Assembly (NCBI RefSeq): GCF_030817655.1
Contig: NZ_JAUSZM010000003.1
Coordinates: 4,774,001-4,838,000 of the forward strand
Length of the DNA stretch: 64,000 nt
Origin: Streptomyces sp. V4I2
GTDB lineage: Bacteria > Actinomycetota > Actinomycetes > Streptomycetales > Streptomycetaceae
Direction of reading: 5' to 3'
The notes beneath the pieces were generated by a model that was not told the DNA's origin, made no database searches, and worked only from the letters and a program-made list of their open reading frames with translations. A program made the position numbers and the translations under genes. This document shows, in pieces, positions 1 through 7,940 of the stretch (position 1 is its first letter; every line of letters starts with the position of its first letter).

Positions 1-1
1 C

Positions 2-709
2 CCCTCCGCCCTGGACACCGTCCTGTCGGTGACCTTCGCGGGCAACCTGGAGGCCCCGGTCGCGGACGGCGTCCCCGTCGCCAACGCCTCCTTCGTCTAC
101 TCCCGCCAGGACGACGGCTCCGGCTCCTACGACCGCACCGGCTACCGCGTCCTCCCCCACGAGAACGGCCACGTCTTCGGCCTGCCCGACCTCTACACCC
201 AGGAGGGCGGGGGCGCGGTCGGCCACTGGGACATCATGAGCGAGGACTGGGGCGCCAACAACGACCTCCTCGGCTGGCACAAGTGGAAACTCGGCTGGCT
301 CGACGCGACCCAGGTGAACTGCGCCTCGACACCCGGGACGACGGAGTACACGCTGACCCCGCTGGCCCGCTCCGGCGGCGCGAAACTCGTCTTCGTCCCC
401 CTCGACCGCCGCACCGGCTACGCCGTCGAACTGCGCACCCGCGAGGGCAACGACGAGACGGTCTGCCGTCCCGGCATCCTGATCTACAAGGTCGACGCGG
501 ACGTCGACACCGGCCGGGGTCCGGTCACGGTCCACGACTCCCACCGCGACAGCGGCGGCTGCACACGCAGCCCGAACGTCCACGCGGAGCTGTCGGACGC
601 GCCGTTCGTCCCCGGGGAGGAGTTCCGGGATGTGCGGCGGGGGGTGCGGATCGCCGTGGCGGGGGCGGAGCTTTCGGGGGATTACCGGGTGCGGGTGAGT
701 CGGGGGTAG
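2..709 (+). CDS. M6-family metallopeptidase, C-terminal part (5' truncated by window edge)
   Basis: The frame is open from the first bases of the window, so the N-terminus, and any signal peptide, lies outside. The zinc-binding motif HENGHVFGLPD, about 55 residues into the visible part, is the extended HExxHxxGxxD signature of M6 (immune inhibitor A-like) secreted metallopeptidases. The following WDIMSEDWG stretch matches the Met-turn region. The remaining 150 residues form the usual beta-rich tail. By family it should be an extracellular zinc protease. The stop is followed by a tandem repeat and an iclR gene on the same strand, with no obvious functional link. I am confident of the family; substrate and full length cannot be judged. 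Confidence 0.85.
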   Translation, partial: PSALDTVLSVTFAGNLEAPVADGVPVANASFVYSRQDDGSGSYDRTGYRVLPHENGHVFGLPDLYTQEGGGAVGHWDIMSEDWGANNDLLGWHKWKLGWLDATQVNCASTPGTTEYTLTPLARSGGAKLVFVPLDRRTGYAVELRTREGNDETVCRPGILIYKVDADVDTGRGPVTVHDSHRDSGGCTRSPNVHAELSDAPFVPGEEFRDVRRGVRIAVAGAELSGDYRVRVSRG

Positions 710-727
710 GCGATGCCCTTGCGGACT

Positions 728-799
728 CCGGATTACGGTGGGGCTGCCCTGACCGCCGTACCGGATTACGGTTGGCCCGACCCGACCGCCGTACCGGAG
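728..799. repeat. 33-bp tandem repeat, about 2.2 copies
   Basis: The unit begins CCGGATTACGGT at 728 and again at 761. Each copy ends GACCGCCGTA, and a third partial unit starts at 794. It fills the gap between the peptidase stop and the iclR start, so it may be an operator array or only a local duplication. Confidence 0.6.
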
Positions 800-804
800 A
801 CCCG

Positions 805-2424
805 ATGCCCGCAGAGACGACCGTGACGTCCTGGACGTCCTGGGACGCCGTACCGTCGGCCGACTCCCCCGCCGTGCCCGCCGAGGCGGTCGCCCCGCTG
901 ATCCGGGGGGTCGGCGTGCTGCGGCGGCTCACCGAGGCCGACGGGACGATGAGCGCGAGCGGGCTGGAACGGGCCACCGGCCTCGCCCGTTCCACGGTCG
1001 ACCGGATCGCCTCCACCCTCGACCGCATGGGGTACGTCCGTCTCGACGGCCGGGACGTGATCCTGACCCCCCGCCTGATGGAACTCGGCAACGCCTACCT
1101 GGCCGCCCTGCGTCTGCCGGCACTGCTCGACACCCGTGCGGACGCCCTCGCCGACGAGCTGGACGAGTCGGTGTCCCTGGCCGTCGGCGACCGCGACGGC
1201 ATCCGCTTCATCCACCAGGCCACCCGCCGCCGCGCCATGTCCCTCAGCTTCCGCATCGGCGACCTGCTGCCGGCCGAACGCACCGCCCCCGGCCCGCTGT
1301 TCGCGACGGAATGGACGGAGGCCGACTGGCAGGGCTGGCGCGCGCGCCGGGCGGCGGACCCGGAGGACCGGGGCTTTCCGGCCGTACCGGCGCGTGAACG
1401 GGCGGGTGCGGACGAGGAGTTCGTACGGGCGGTGGCGCTGGCGCGCGAGAACGGCTGGGCGCTGGACGACCAGTTGATCGAGCCGGGGCTGGTGGCGGTG
1501 TCCGTCCCCGTACGGCATCCCCGTACCGGTCCGATCGCCTGCGTGGCGAGCGTGGTGAGCCACACGAGCCGGCACTCGGCGACAGACCTGCACGAGACGC
1601 TGCTGCCGCGGCTGCGGGCGGCGGTGGCGGAGATGGAAGGGGAGTTGGAGAGGGAACTGAGCCGGGCGACGGTGGAGACGACGGTGATCCCGTCCGGCCT
1701 GGCGGCCTGGACAGGAGCGTCGAAACACGAACTCGGCAGGGAGTTCGTCGAGTCCCTCGCCCGCGGCCTCACCGTCCTGACCGCCTTCGGCGAGGGCCGG
1801 GCCGAGCTGACGCTCACGGACGTGGCGAAGGCGACGGGGCTGGCCCGGGCGACGGCCCGGCGGGCGCTGATCACGTACGAACACCTGGGCCTGGTGACGC
1901 CGGGCAGCACGCAGCGGACGTTCACGCTGACGCCCCGCGTCCTGTCCCTGGGCTTCCCGCCCCTGTCCCGTACGTCCCTCGCCCGCATCGCGACCCCGCA
2001 CCTCGCGGACCTGTCGGCCCGGGTCCACGAGTCCGCGTCCCTGGCGGTCCTGACCGCCTCCGGCGAGGAGATCCAGTACACGGCCCGTGCCAACGCGAGC
2101 CGCGTACTGAGCGCCGACATCACGATCGGTACGCGGCTGCCGGCGGCGGCGACGGCACTGGGCCGGGTGTTGCTGGAGGACGTGCGGGAATCGGGTTACG
2201 CCCTGGTCGACGAGGAGCTGGAGAAGGGCCTGCGCTCCATCGCCGTCCCGATCCGCGACCGCACGGGCCGGGCGGTCGCGGCGACGAACGTGGCGCTGCA
2301 CGCCGCGCGTCGGACGGTGGAGGAGATCGTGCGGGAGATCCTGCCGGAACTGAGGGCGACGGCGGACCGGATCGAGGGGGATCTGTGGGTGGCGGGGCGG
2401 TTCACGAGGGTGGCGCTGTCGTGA
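805..2424 (+). CDS. Tandem (double) IclR-family transcriptional regulator
   Basis: The protein has 539 residues, about twice a normal IclR protein (about 250). It is two IclR units in series. Unit one has a winged helix around residues 30-90 (GVGVLRRLTEAD to VILTPRLMELG) and an effector domain to about 285. Unit two repeats the pattern (LTVLTAFGEG, then FTLTPRVLSLGF) to the end. Such doubles occur among regulators of aromatic-acid (beta-ketoadipate) catabolism in actinobacteria, but no aromatic genes are adjacent, so the target is unknown. I chose the ATG at 805 because everything upstream in this frame is noncoding shadow of the peptidase gene. A tandem repeat sits just before the start. IclR proteins often repress their own gene. 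Confidence 0.85.
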   Translation: MPAETTVTSWTSWDAVPSADSPAVPAEAVAPLIRGVGVLRRLTEADGTMSASGLERATGLARSTVDRIASTLDRMGYVRLDGRDVILTPRLMELGNAYLAALRLPALLDTRADALADELDESVSLAVGDRDGIRFIHQATRRRAMSLSFRIGDLLPAERTAPGPLFATEWTEADWQGWRARRAADPEDRGFPAVPARERAGADEEFVRAVALARENGWALDDQLIEPGLVAVSVPVRHPRTGPIACVASVVSHTSRHSATDLHETLLPRLRAAVAEMEGELERELSRATVETTVIPSGLAAWTGASKHELGREFVESLARGLTVLTAFGEGRAELTLTDVAKATGLARATARRALITYEHLGLVTPGSTQRTFTLTPRVLSLGFPPLSRTSLARIATPHLADLSARVHESASLAVLTASGEEIQYTARANASRVLSADITIGTRLPAAATALGRVLLEDVRESGYALVDEELEKGLRSIAVPIRDRTGRAVAATNVALHAARRTVEEIVREILPELRATADRIEGDLWVAGRFTRVALS

Positions 2425-2454
2425 CGGGTTGCTGACTTTGGAGGCGTTGCTGCC

Positions 2455-3072
2455 TCAGCCGTCGTACGGCCGGACGGCCCGCCCCTCCCGCAGGGTCAGC
2501 CCCCACCAGGCGAGCTGGTCCAACAGCACGGCGGCAGCCTTGGCGGTGCCCTCCTCGTCGTACGGCCGACCGCGCTCGTCGAACCGCTCCCAGGCCATGT
2601 GAAAACTGACCGTGTCCCGCATCGTGACGGCATGCAGCTCGGCGAAGACCTGCCGCAACTGCTCCACCGCCCGCTGCCCGCCGGCCATCCCGCCGTACGA
2701 CACGAACCCGACCGGCTTGGCCCGCCACTCGCTGTACACGTAGTCGATGGCCAGCTTGAGGGAGGCCGGGTACCCGTGGTTGTACTCAGGCGTGATCACG
2801 ACGACCCCGTCGACCTCCCCGATCCGCCGCGCAAGCCCCGGGACCCCGTCCCCGCCGCCCCGCTCGAAGGAGAGCCTGAGCTCATCGACGAGGGCCGGCT
2901 CGGCCAGATCGATCATGTGCACTTCCATGTCGTCCCGCTTCCGCACCTCGTCGACGAACCAGGGAGCGACCTTGTCGGCGAAGCGGCCGGCGCGGGCGCT
3001 GCCGATGAGGATGCCGATCCTGAGGGGGGACGGGTCGGTGTCAGCCGTGATGTCCGGCGCTGTCTGAGGCAT
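2455..3072 (-). CDS. NADPH-dependent FMN reductase (flavodoxin fold), SoxR-type target
   Basis: The 205-residue flavodoxin-fold protein starts its core with the phosphate-binding loop GSARAGRF at about 19-26. It has the family signature TPEYNHGYPASLK mid-protein and VSYGG after it. The family reduces FMN or quinones/azo compounds with NAD(P)H in the cytosol. Its promoter carries an 18-bp SoxR-like box inside a 19-bp spacer (see 3080-3110). In Streptomyces coelicolor, FMN-reductase genes are among the few direct SoxR targets, activated by redox-active compounds such as actinorhodin. The -10 element lies only 7 nt from the ATG and no Shine-Dalgarno precedes it, which suggests a leaderless mRNA. 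The gene converges on the iclR gene with a 30-nt gap. Confidence 0.9.
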   Translation of the reverse strand: MPQTAPDITADTDPSPLRIGILIGSARAGRFADKVAPWFVDEVRKRDDMEVHMIDLAEPALVDELRLSFERGGGDGVPGLARRIGEVDGVVVITPEYNHGYPASLKLAIDYVYSEWRAKPVGFVSYGGMAGGQRAVEQLRQVFAELHAVTMRDTVSFHMAWERFDERGRPYDEEGTAKAAAVLLDQLAWWGLTLREGRAVRPYDG

Positions 3073-3079
3073 GCAGCAG

Positions 3080-3110
3080 AACGTAAAACCTCAACCAAAC
3101 ATGAGGTCAA
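3080..3110 (-). promoter_or_regulatory. SoxR-box promoter of the FMN reductase gene
   Basis: On the minus strand, -35 TTGACC (3110-3105) is followed by a 19-nt spacer and -10 TACGTT (3085-3080). The spacer holds most of the 18-bp imperfect palindrome CCTCATGTTTGGTTGAGG (3106-3089), whose outer bases match the SoxR consensus (CCTCA...TTGAGG). Over-long spacers are typical of promoters activated by MerR-family regulators such as SoxR. Confidence 0.75.
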
Positions 3111-3489
3111 GCCCACCCCGCCGACCCGCCACCTCGACCCCCCGCCCCTTCTACCCACCGACCACTGAAGGACCAGCCCCACCCGCTACACTTACGCCGT
3201 CGCCTTCGTGGGATGTGTGGGAAATTCCGTCGCCGCAGGTCAAGCCTGGTGGTGTGCGACGCCCCAAAACGCGGCAGCCCCGAATCTCAAACGCCTTTGC
3301 CGTGTTTTCGCAGCTCATGACGTGTGTGCAGGGTGCAGTGCAGTACCCGAATTCGGTGCAACCTGTGCACGCCGGCGGGGCAGGCAGGCCACGGCGCGCG
3401 GCACACAGTTGGCACAGTCGGAGTGAACCCGTCACCCATGGGACGGCCCTCAAATTGCTACTTGAGTAGCTAGACGACAGTCTGACGGC
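3111..3489. promoter_or_regulatory. Intergenic region upstream of the Nudix-like gene, with a 14-bp palindrome
   Basis: These 379 nt separate two divergent genes and are less GC-rich than their surroundings. A perfect inverted repeat GCTACT-TG-AGTAGC lies at 3457-3470, about 20 nt before the ATG at 3490, in an operator-like position. No convincing Shine-Dalgarno precedes that ATG. I see no coding sequence here. Confidence 0.4.
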
Positions 3490-3948
3490 ATGGCAACCTC
3501 CCACGCCCCGTCGGCCGCCGACCGCCGCGTCCTCCTGCTCCTCCTGGACGACCAGGATCGCCTGATGCTGTGCGGCGGATGCTGCGGCGGCTGGACGGTC
3601 CCGCAGACACTTCTCACCGCCGACGCCGATTTCAAGGACGGGGCCGCTCAGTATCTCGCCGAGCGATTTCATATCTCGAACCCGCGCTTCGGATCCATCC
3701 ATGGAGTTCACGAAACGCGGGAGGACAACTGCTGGGAACACGACCAGCGGACCGTTTCCCGCGTTTTCATCGTGCGGATCAGCGCGAAAGAGTCGGAATC
3801 GTTTCAGGGGATGTCTCCGTCACACACCCGGTGGAAAATCAGCGAGCTGAGAACTCGCCACCGCGATGTCTCACCTGAAGGCGTGGCCCTTCTGGCTTCC
3901 GGATACGTGGAAGGTTGGCTTCCCGACGGCCCCATTTCGCTCTACTGA
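3490..3948 (+). CDS. Nudix-like protein with degenerate Nudix box
   Basis: The 152-residue protein has the start of a Nudix fold: a beta strand RRVLLLLLDDQDRLML near residue 12, then GGWTVPQ where active enzymes have GxWxLPGG. The region that should be the Nudix box (GxxxxxExxxxxxxREUxEExGU) reads DGAAQYLAERFHI and lacks the paired glutamates, so hydrolysis is unlikely. Nudix folds without catalysis serve as sensors of NAD-derived nucleotides in some regulators (for example NrtR), and that is the most attractive role here. It is the first gene of an apparent three-gene operon, 12 nt ahead of the next gene. The segment is poorer in GC than its neighbours, suggesting acquisition. The fold assignment is moderate and the function unknown. 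Confidence 0.6.
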   Translation: MATSHAPSAADRRVLLLLLDDQDRLMLCGGCCGGWTVPQTLLTADADFKDGAAQYLAERFHISNPRFGSIHGVHETREDNCWEHDQRTVSRVFIVRISAKESESFQGMSPSHTRWKISELRTRHRDVSPEGVALLASGYVEGWLPDGPISLY

Positions 3949-3960
3949 CCTGGAGTCCCC

Positions 3961-4683
3961 ATGTCTCTGCACGCAATTGAGATCATCCTGACTCGAACCG
4001 TACGCGGGGTCGAACTGAAGGCCGCGCGTCGGATCAGTGGCATGCCGATGGCATCGTCGCACGACGGAAAGAGCATCGCCGTTCTCGTATCTGCACGAGA
4101 CGAGGAGCGTGCCATCAAGAAGGTATGGAGACGACTCCAGGACTCCCTCCCCATTGACGTGCTGTGCACTGTCTTCCCAGGCCCGGACGGGATGCTTCGG
4201 ATGAGCATCCCCTTCGCACCTGGAGCGAAGAAACGAATCCGTTCCTGGGCCAAAGCATCAGGAAAGAGCACGGAGGAGTTCTTGAGCCAGGCGATCAAAG
4301 AAGCATTGGCTCGCGATCGTTCCACGGAAGCAGCCCGTCAGGGATGTGCGTTGAATTTCATGCTCCATACCTGCGCTTGGCTGGATTCACCGCTGAGTGT
4401 CCCGGACCACGTCCCCGTTTCGCGACTGCCGACGTCGCTCGGAGACCTTGTCCGAAGGATCTCCAATTCCGGAACGCGCATCGTCTTCACCGACGTCACC
4501 GGGCCCATTGCCTCACTGATCAGCGAGCGGGAACTGAGGGGACTCGAAGACGCTCTCGCGATTGTGGAATGCGAGGAGCGGAAGACCGACTCCTCGTCCT
4601 TCACGCCGCACGACGAAGCGGTTCAGGAGACGCCGGCAGATATCGAGGCCGGGGAGGACGGGGACCCACATGGAACTGGCTGA
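3961..4683 (+). CDS. Putative DNA-binding protein with RHH-like and Phd/YefM-like segments
   Basis: The 240-residue protein is preceded by a GGAG ribosome site 7 nt before the ATG. Residues 1-75 look like a small alpha/beta domain (AIEIILTR; SIAVLVSARDEERAIKKV). Residues 78-118 (MLRMSIPFAPGAKKRIRSWA, then STEEFLSQAIKEAL) resemble a ribbon-helix-helix DNA-binding fold. Residues 155-200 (RLPTSLGDLVRRISNSG, then RIVFTDVTGPIASLISER) resemble the Phd/YefM antitoxin fold, which also binds DNA. The acidic tail after 205 is probably disordered. It lies between the Nudix-like gene and a SLOG gene, overlapping the latter by 14 nt, so they are probably co-translated. A regulator or antitoxin role is inference. 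Confidence 0.5.
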   Translation: MSLHAIEIILTRTVRGVELKAARRISGMPMASSHDGKSIAVLVSARDEERAIKKVWRRLQDSLPIDVLCTVFPGPDGMLRMSIPFAPGAKKRIRSWAKASGKSTEEFLSQAIKEALARDRSTEAARQGCALNFMLHTCAWLDSPLSVPDHVPVSRLPTSLGDLVRRISNSGTRIVFTDVTGPIASLISERELRGLEDALAIVECEERKTDSSSFTPHDEAVQETPADIEAGEDGDPHGTG

Positions 4684-5170
4684 TCCCCGCGTACTGGTGT
4701 GCGGCGACCGGCGGTGGGCCTGGCCCGGCACGGTCGCCGCGGTATTGGACCGCCTGGAGGCGCATCACAGAGCTGGGCTCGTCGTGATCGAGGGCGCCGC
4801 GTCAGGTGCGGACTGGGCGGCGCACATCTGGTGCGAACGGAACGGACTCGGCGATGACCGCCACCGCTGTCACCCGGTGGACTGGCAGGCCGAACGACGT
4901 GCGAACCCGATGACCTGGCGCTCGGCCGGTCTCGAGCGGAACACCCGGATGCTCTTGCGGGAGCAGCCACAGCTGATCATCGCCTTCCATGCTCGCCTGG
5001 ACTCCCGGTCCGGCGGCACGTCTGACATGTGTCTGCGCGGTCTGCTGATCGATGTTCCCGCCTGGCTTGTGACCGGGCCGGACCTCGGTGTCGGAAGGTG
5101 GCTGCTGCTGGAGGAATCTGCGCCTCGGGTCCGACACAGGACAACGACATCGCCGGTAGACCGATCTTGA
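4670..5170 (+). CDS. SLOG-family (DUF2493, YspA-like) nucleotide-binding protein, tail altered by IS
   Basis: The ATG at 4670 lies inside the end of the preceding gene. The 166-residue protein shows the Rossmann-like SLOG pattern: strand RVLVCGDRRWAW at residues 6-17, VVIEGAASGADWAAHIWCE at about 40-58, then QLIIAFH and SGGTSDM near 103 and 118. SLOG/DUF2493 proteins are predicted to bind or process nucleotides or their derivatives and are frequent in mobile elements and conflict systems. The last codons run into an inverted ISL3 remnant: the TGA at 5168-5170 falls at that junction, so the natural C-terminus was probably replaced by a few residues. The core motifs are complete, so the protein may still work. 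Confidence 0.7.
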   Translation: MELADPRVLVCGDRRWAWPGTVAAVLDRLEAHHRAGLVVIEGAASGADWAAHIWCERNGLGDDRHRCHPVDWQAERRANPMTWRSAGLERNTRMLLREQPQLIIAFHARLDSRSGGTSDMCLRGLLIDVPAWLVTGPDLGVGRWLLLEESAPRVRHRTTTSPVDRS

Positions 5171-6190
5171 CCCGCTGGTAGTGGCCCCGATAGCCCTTGG
5201 CAGCGATCTCCTGGTGCAGCACTGTCGCGGTGTGTTCGCCCTCCTCCCAGCGGTGCCGCAGGTATTCCAGGTAAGGATCGAGGCTGGTGGGGCGGCGGGA
5301 GGGCGTGCGTCGAATGCATTCCTGCCAGGTGGCGGCTCGCGCGTATTTGGCCACGGTGCGCCGGTTCAGGCCCAGTTGGTGGGCTGCGGCGTGGAGCGAG
5401 ATGCCGGTGTCGGTCACCGCGTGCACCGCCTCGAAGAGGTTCTTCGCATGGCGGCGGGCACGGGTGTCGGCCTGGTCGGACGGTGCCGTGGGGTTGGGTG
5501 GCGGCGGTGTCGCTTCGGGATCGGGAACGGCTGCGGTCAGGCAGCCGCGGTGTGCGGCAGCGATGTCCCCGACTCGCTTTGACAAGCCCTGCCACAGATG
5601 GAAGCGGTCGCTGACCTGCACCGCGTCCGGAGCGCCGTCGGTGATGCCCTGCCGGTAGACCAACGAGCCGTCCCGGCAAACGATCTCAACGCCGGGATGT
5701 GTCCGCAGCCAGGCGGCCAGCTGCTCGGCGTCACGCCCGGCCCACAGCTCGATCGGCAGCCGGGTGTCGGCATCCACCAGCAGGGTGCCGTAGACGTCTG
5801 CGTACAGCGCGAAGTCGTCCACGCCCAGCACCCGCGGAGTCGCTGCCACCGGAAGCGGCAAGCGCATCAAGTGGAACAGCACGCTCGTCCGCGACAGCGG
5901 CACCTTCAGAATCTGCAAGAGCCGAGCGCCGCCGCGGCCTGCGAGCAGCACCCCGGCCATCTCCACCAGGTCCTGCAGCAGCGGGCTGCGGCGCTGGTAA
6001 CGCACCGTCAGCCCCTCCACCTGCTCAACGAACGTCCGCCGACCGCAACCTGGGCCGTCGCAGAACAGCCGCCCCACCGACAACCCGATCACCACCGGGC
6101 GGCCACCCACAGCGACATCGGCCAACGTGCGGCAATAGCGGCTGTGGGTCCGCGCCGAACCGCGACCACAGTCCGGACACGCCACCGACG
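5165..6190 (-). pseudogene. ISL3-family transposase, truncated at both ends
   Basis: The visible part starts near STSVACPDCG, the N-terminal zinc-finger region (CPDC, then FCDGPGCGRRTF). It continues with the DDE core: GVDDFALY (first Asp), IELWAGRDAEQL, VEIVCRDGSLVY (second Asp) and VQVSDRFHLWQGL. A helix-turn-helix (LNRRTVAKYAR) follows. After HYQRVK near 5172 the sequence no longer matches the family, so the C-terminal part, including the last acidic residue, is missing. Likewise the first residues come from the neighbouring glycosidase fragment. The element therefore cannot move by itself. It sits between the SLOG gene and a decapitated extracellular enzyme gene and probably took part in the deletion that joined them. 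Confidence 0.8.
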
Positions 6191-6930
6191 TGGACTGGTG
6201 GAACCTGCACAACGGCACGGACCAAGCACCCACCACCGTCAACGGCCAGACCGACTACCAGGACGGGGGCATGCTCTCCGCTGGAACCTGCGCCGGGGGT
6301 ACGTGCGAACCGCAGCGCGATACGCCCTTCCCCACCTACTGGGGCATCCGCTCGCTGACCGCACTGGCGCAGCCCGGCGACACCATGGTCGAGTCGTCCT
6401 CGGGCAACCCATCGGTCGCCGTGCACGCGGTGCGGAGCAGTAACGGCGGCCTGAACGTCATGCTGATCAACAAGAGCCCGCAGAGCGCGGCGCAGGTCTC
6501 GCTCTCCTACGCCGGATTCACCCCGGCCGCAGGGACGGTCACGACTGTTTCTTATGGCACGGGAGGCACCGGCCTGACGACGGCGCAGCAGGGCACGGCC
6601 GTCGCACAGACGCTGCCGCCGTACTCGATCACGACCCTTCAGCTGAAGCCCGCATCGGGGACTGCCGGCGTGCACAAGCCGTCGGCCGCCGCCACACCGA
6701 CCGCCGCCGCGCCGGTTGTCTCCGCCTCCGGCACCATCGGCACCCGCGCGCAGGCGGGGACCGGCGCACCCGTCGCCCAGCCGACCCCGAGCAGCACGTC
6801 CGGCAGCCTGGCCTCCACCGGGGTGAGCAGCACGGTCACTTACAGCGCCCTCGGTGGCCTGCTGGCCATCATCGCCGGAAGCGTCCTGGTGCTTCGCGGA
6901 CATCGCCGCAGGGCTTTGCACGGGAAGTGA
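6181..6930 (+). pseudogene. C-terminal remnant of a wall-anchored glycoside hydrolase with LAxTG sorting tail
   Basis: About 249 codons remain. The first part (ATDVDWWNLHNG, PFPTYWGIRSLTAL, NVMLINKSP) looks like the end of a TIM-barrel plus the beta-sandwich of an arabinofuranosidase-like secreted hydrolase. A Pro/Ala/Thr/Ser linker follows. The last 45 residues form a sortase tail: LASTG, a hydrophobic helix (LGGLLAIIAGSVLVL) and the basic end RGHRRRALHGK. LAxTG is the motif recognised by class E sortases in Streptomyces. The upstream catalytic part is gone, replaced by the ISL3 remnant at about 6185. The exact GH family cannot be fixed from this fragment. Confidence 0.65.
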
Positions 6931-7021
6931 GACCACGTGAATGAGTGACCGACGGCCGGCAGCGACACCGCCCACCCGGGGAGTGCGCCCCGGCCGCCGG
7001 TCTCCGCTCCGGCGGCGGCGG

Positions 7022-7390
7022 TCATCGGCCCGCGAAGCCGCCCCAGACCGAGACTGCGCCGCCCGCCTGCCCCTGCGCGTCCACGCGGTAGTTGTCGCCT
7101 GCGGCGCTGCGCGTACCCGTCGCGTGGTTGAACTGGACGGCGAACACGTGCTGGCCGGGCGACACGGTGCGTCCGGCTTTCAGCACCCACCGGTAGACCA
7201 GCGAATGTCCGGTCTGCTGGATGGTAACGCTGAAGTCGTCGCTGGGCAGGGTCCGCCAGCTGCCGGTCTGCTGCACCGAGCCGGTCAGCGCAACGTGCAC
7301 CTCCACCGTGAGCGCGGTGAGCGGCCCGGCGTTCCTGAGCGCAAGGTCGTTCTGCTCCCAGTACGCCGTGCTCCGGACCTTCACCGAGCC
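7022..7390 (-). pseudogene. C-terminal remnant of a secreted beta-sandwich protein
   Basis: On the minus strand about 120 residues remain, from VKVRSTAYWEQND through FSVTIQQTGHSLVYRW and VFAVQFNHATG to the stop after VWGGFAGR. The alternating hydrophobic pattern and Trp/Tyr content look like a cellulose-binding or adhesion-type beta-sandwich at the end of a secreted enzyme. Its 5' side stops abruptly near 7390, where an unrelated fragment on the other strand begins. I do not recognise the parent protein. Confidence 0.45.
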
Positions 7391-7699
7391 GGCGGCAGCG
7401 GCAACACCTGGTCCAACACCACAGGCGACACCGCCACCCTGAGCTTCGAGGGCAGCTACGTGGCACTGAACTCCACGGCCTACAACGGCCAGGGCATCAT
7501 GAGCGTCTCCGTCGACGGCGGCGCGGCCACCTCCGTGGGCCTGTACCGCAACTCCAGCCAGGGGGTGAACGCACCGGTGTTCACCGCCGACGGACTCGAC
7601 CCGACCGCGACCCACATCCTCAAGGTCACCGTCACCGTCACCAAGAACCCGTCATCACAGGGCAATTGGGCCTCGCTGGTCGACGCGATCATCGCCTAG
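7391..7699 (+). pseudogene. C-terminal remnant of a carbohydrate-binding domain protein
   Basis: The frame reads GGSGNTWSNTTGD, FEGSYVALNST, VSVDGGAATSVGLY, HILKVTVTVTKN and ends LVDAIIA. This is the pattern of a small C-terminal carbohydrate-binding beta-sandwich (strand, VDGG hairpin, HxLKV strand). No start codon or upstream part is present. It directly abuts, tail outward, the minus-strand remnant at 7022-7390, so two gene ends were joined head to head by a deletion. A strong terminator follows at 7714. Confidence 0.5.
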
Positions 7700-7713
7700 C
7701 AGCCGAGCAGGAA

Positions 7714-7756
7714 CACCCGCGCGCCGGGCCCGGTCCACGGGGCCGGCGCGCGGGTG
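7714..7756 (+). terminator. Strong terminator hairpin
   Basis: The arms CACCCGCGCGCCGG (7714-7727) and CCGGCGCGCGGGTG (7743-7756) pair perfectly over 14 bp. The hairpin starts 14 nt after the stop of the carbohydrate-binding remnant. Confidence 0.75.
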
Positions 7757-7940
7757 TGCGCAGCAGGAGGGCGCGCCGGCCCTCGAAGCCTGCCGAAAGG
7801 TCCCGCCCAGGCGAACCAATCCCTGCCCGGTGCCGTGAAGTGCCACAATGGCCCCGGCAGGCAGGCAGGCCGCTCCTCGGCCGGGCCTGTCCGGCAAGGG
7901 CGGCGGTCGTGGACGCACCGGCGTGAACCAGGAGACGAAT

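Noticed and set aside
283..804. Upstream extension of the double-IclR frame
   Set aside because: It overlaps the M6 peptidase in another frame and has Arg/Pro-rich shadow composition. Homology to IclR starts only after 805.
3490..4683. Toxin-antitoxin pair
   Set aside because: The second gene has a Phd-like segment, but no toxin fold (Doc, RelE or PIN) can be seen in its neighbours, so I describe only a regulatory possibility.
6941..7390. Plus-strand start for the carbohydrate-binding remnant
   Set aside because: This part of the frame is shadow of the minus-strand remnant and of a spacer. Domain-like sequence begins only at about 7391.
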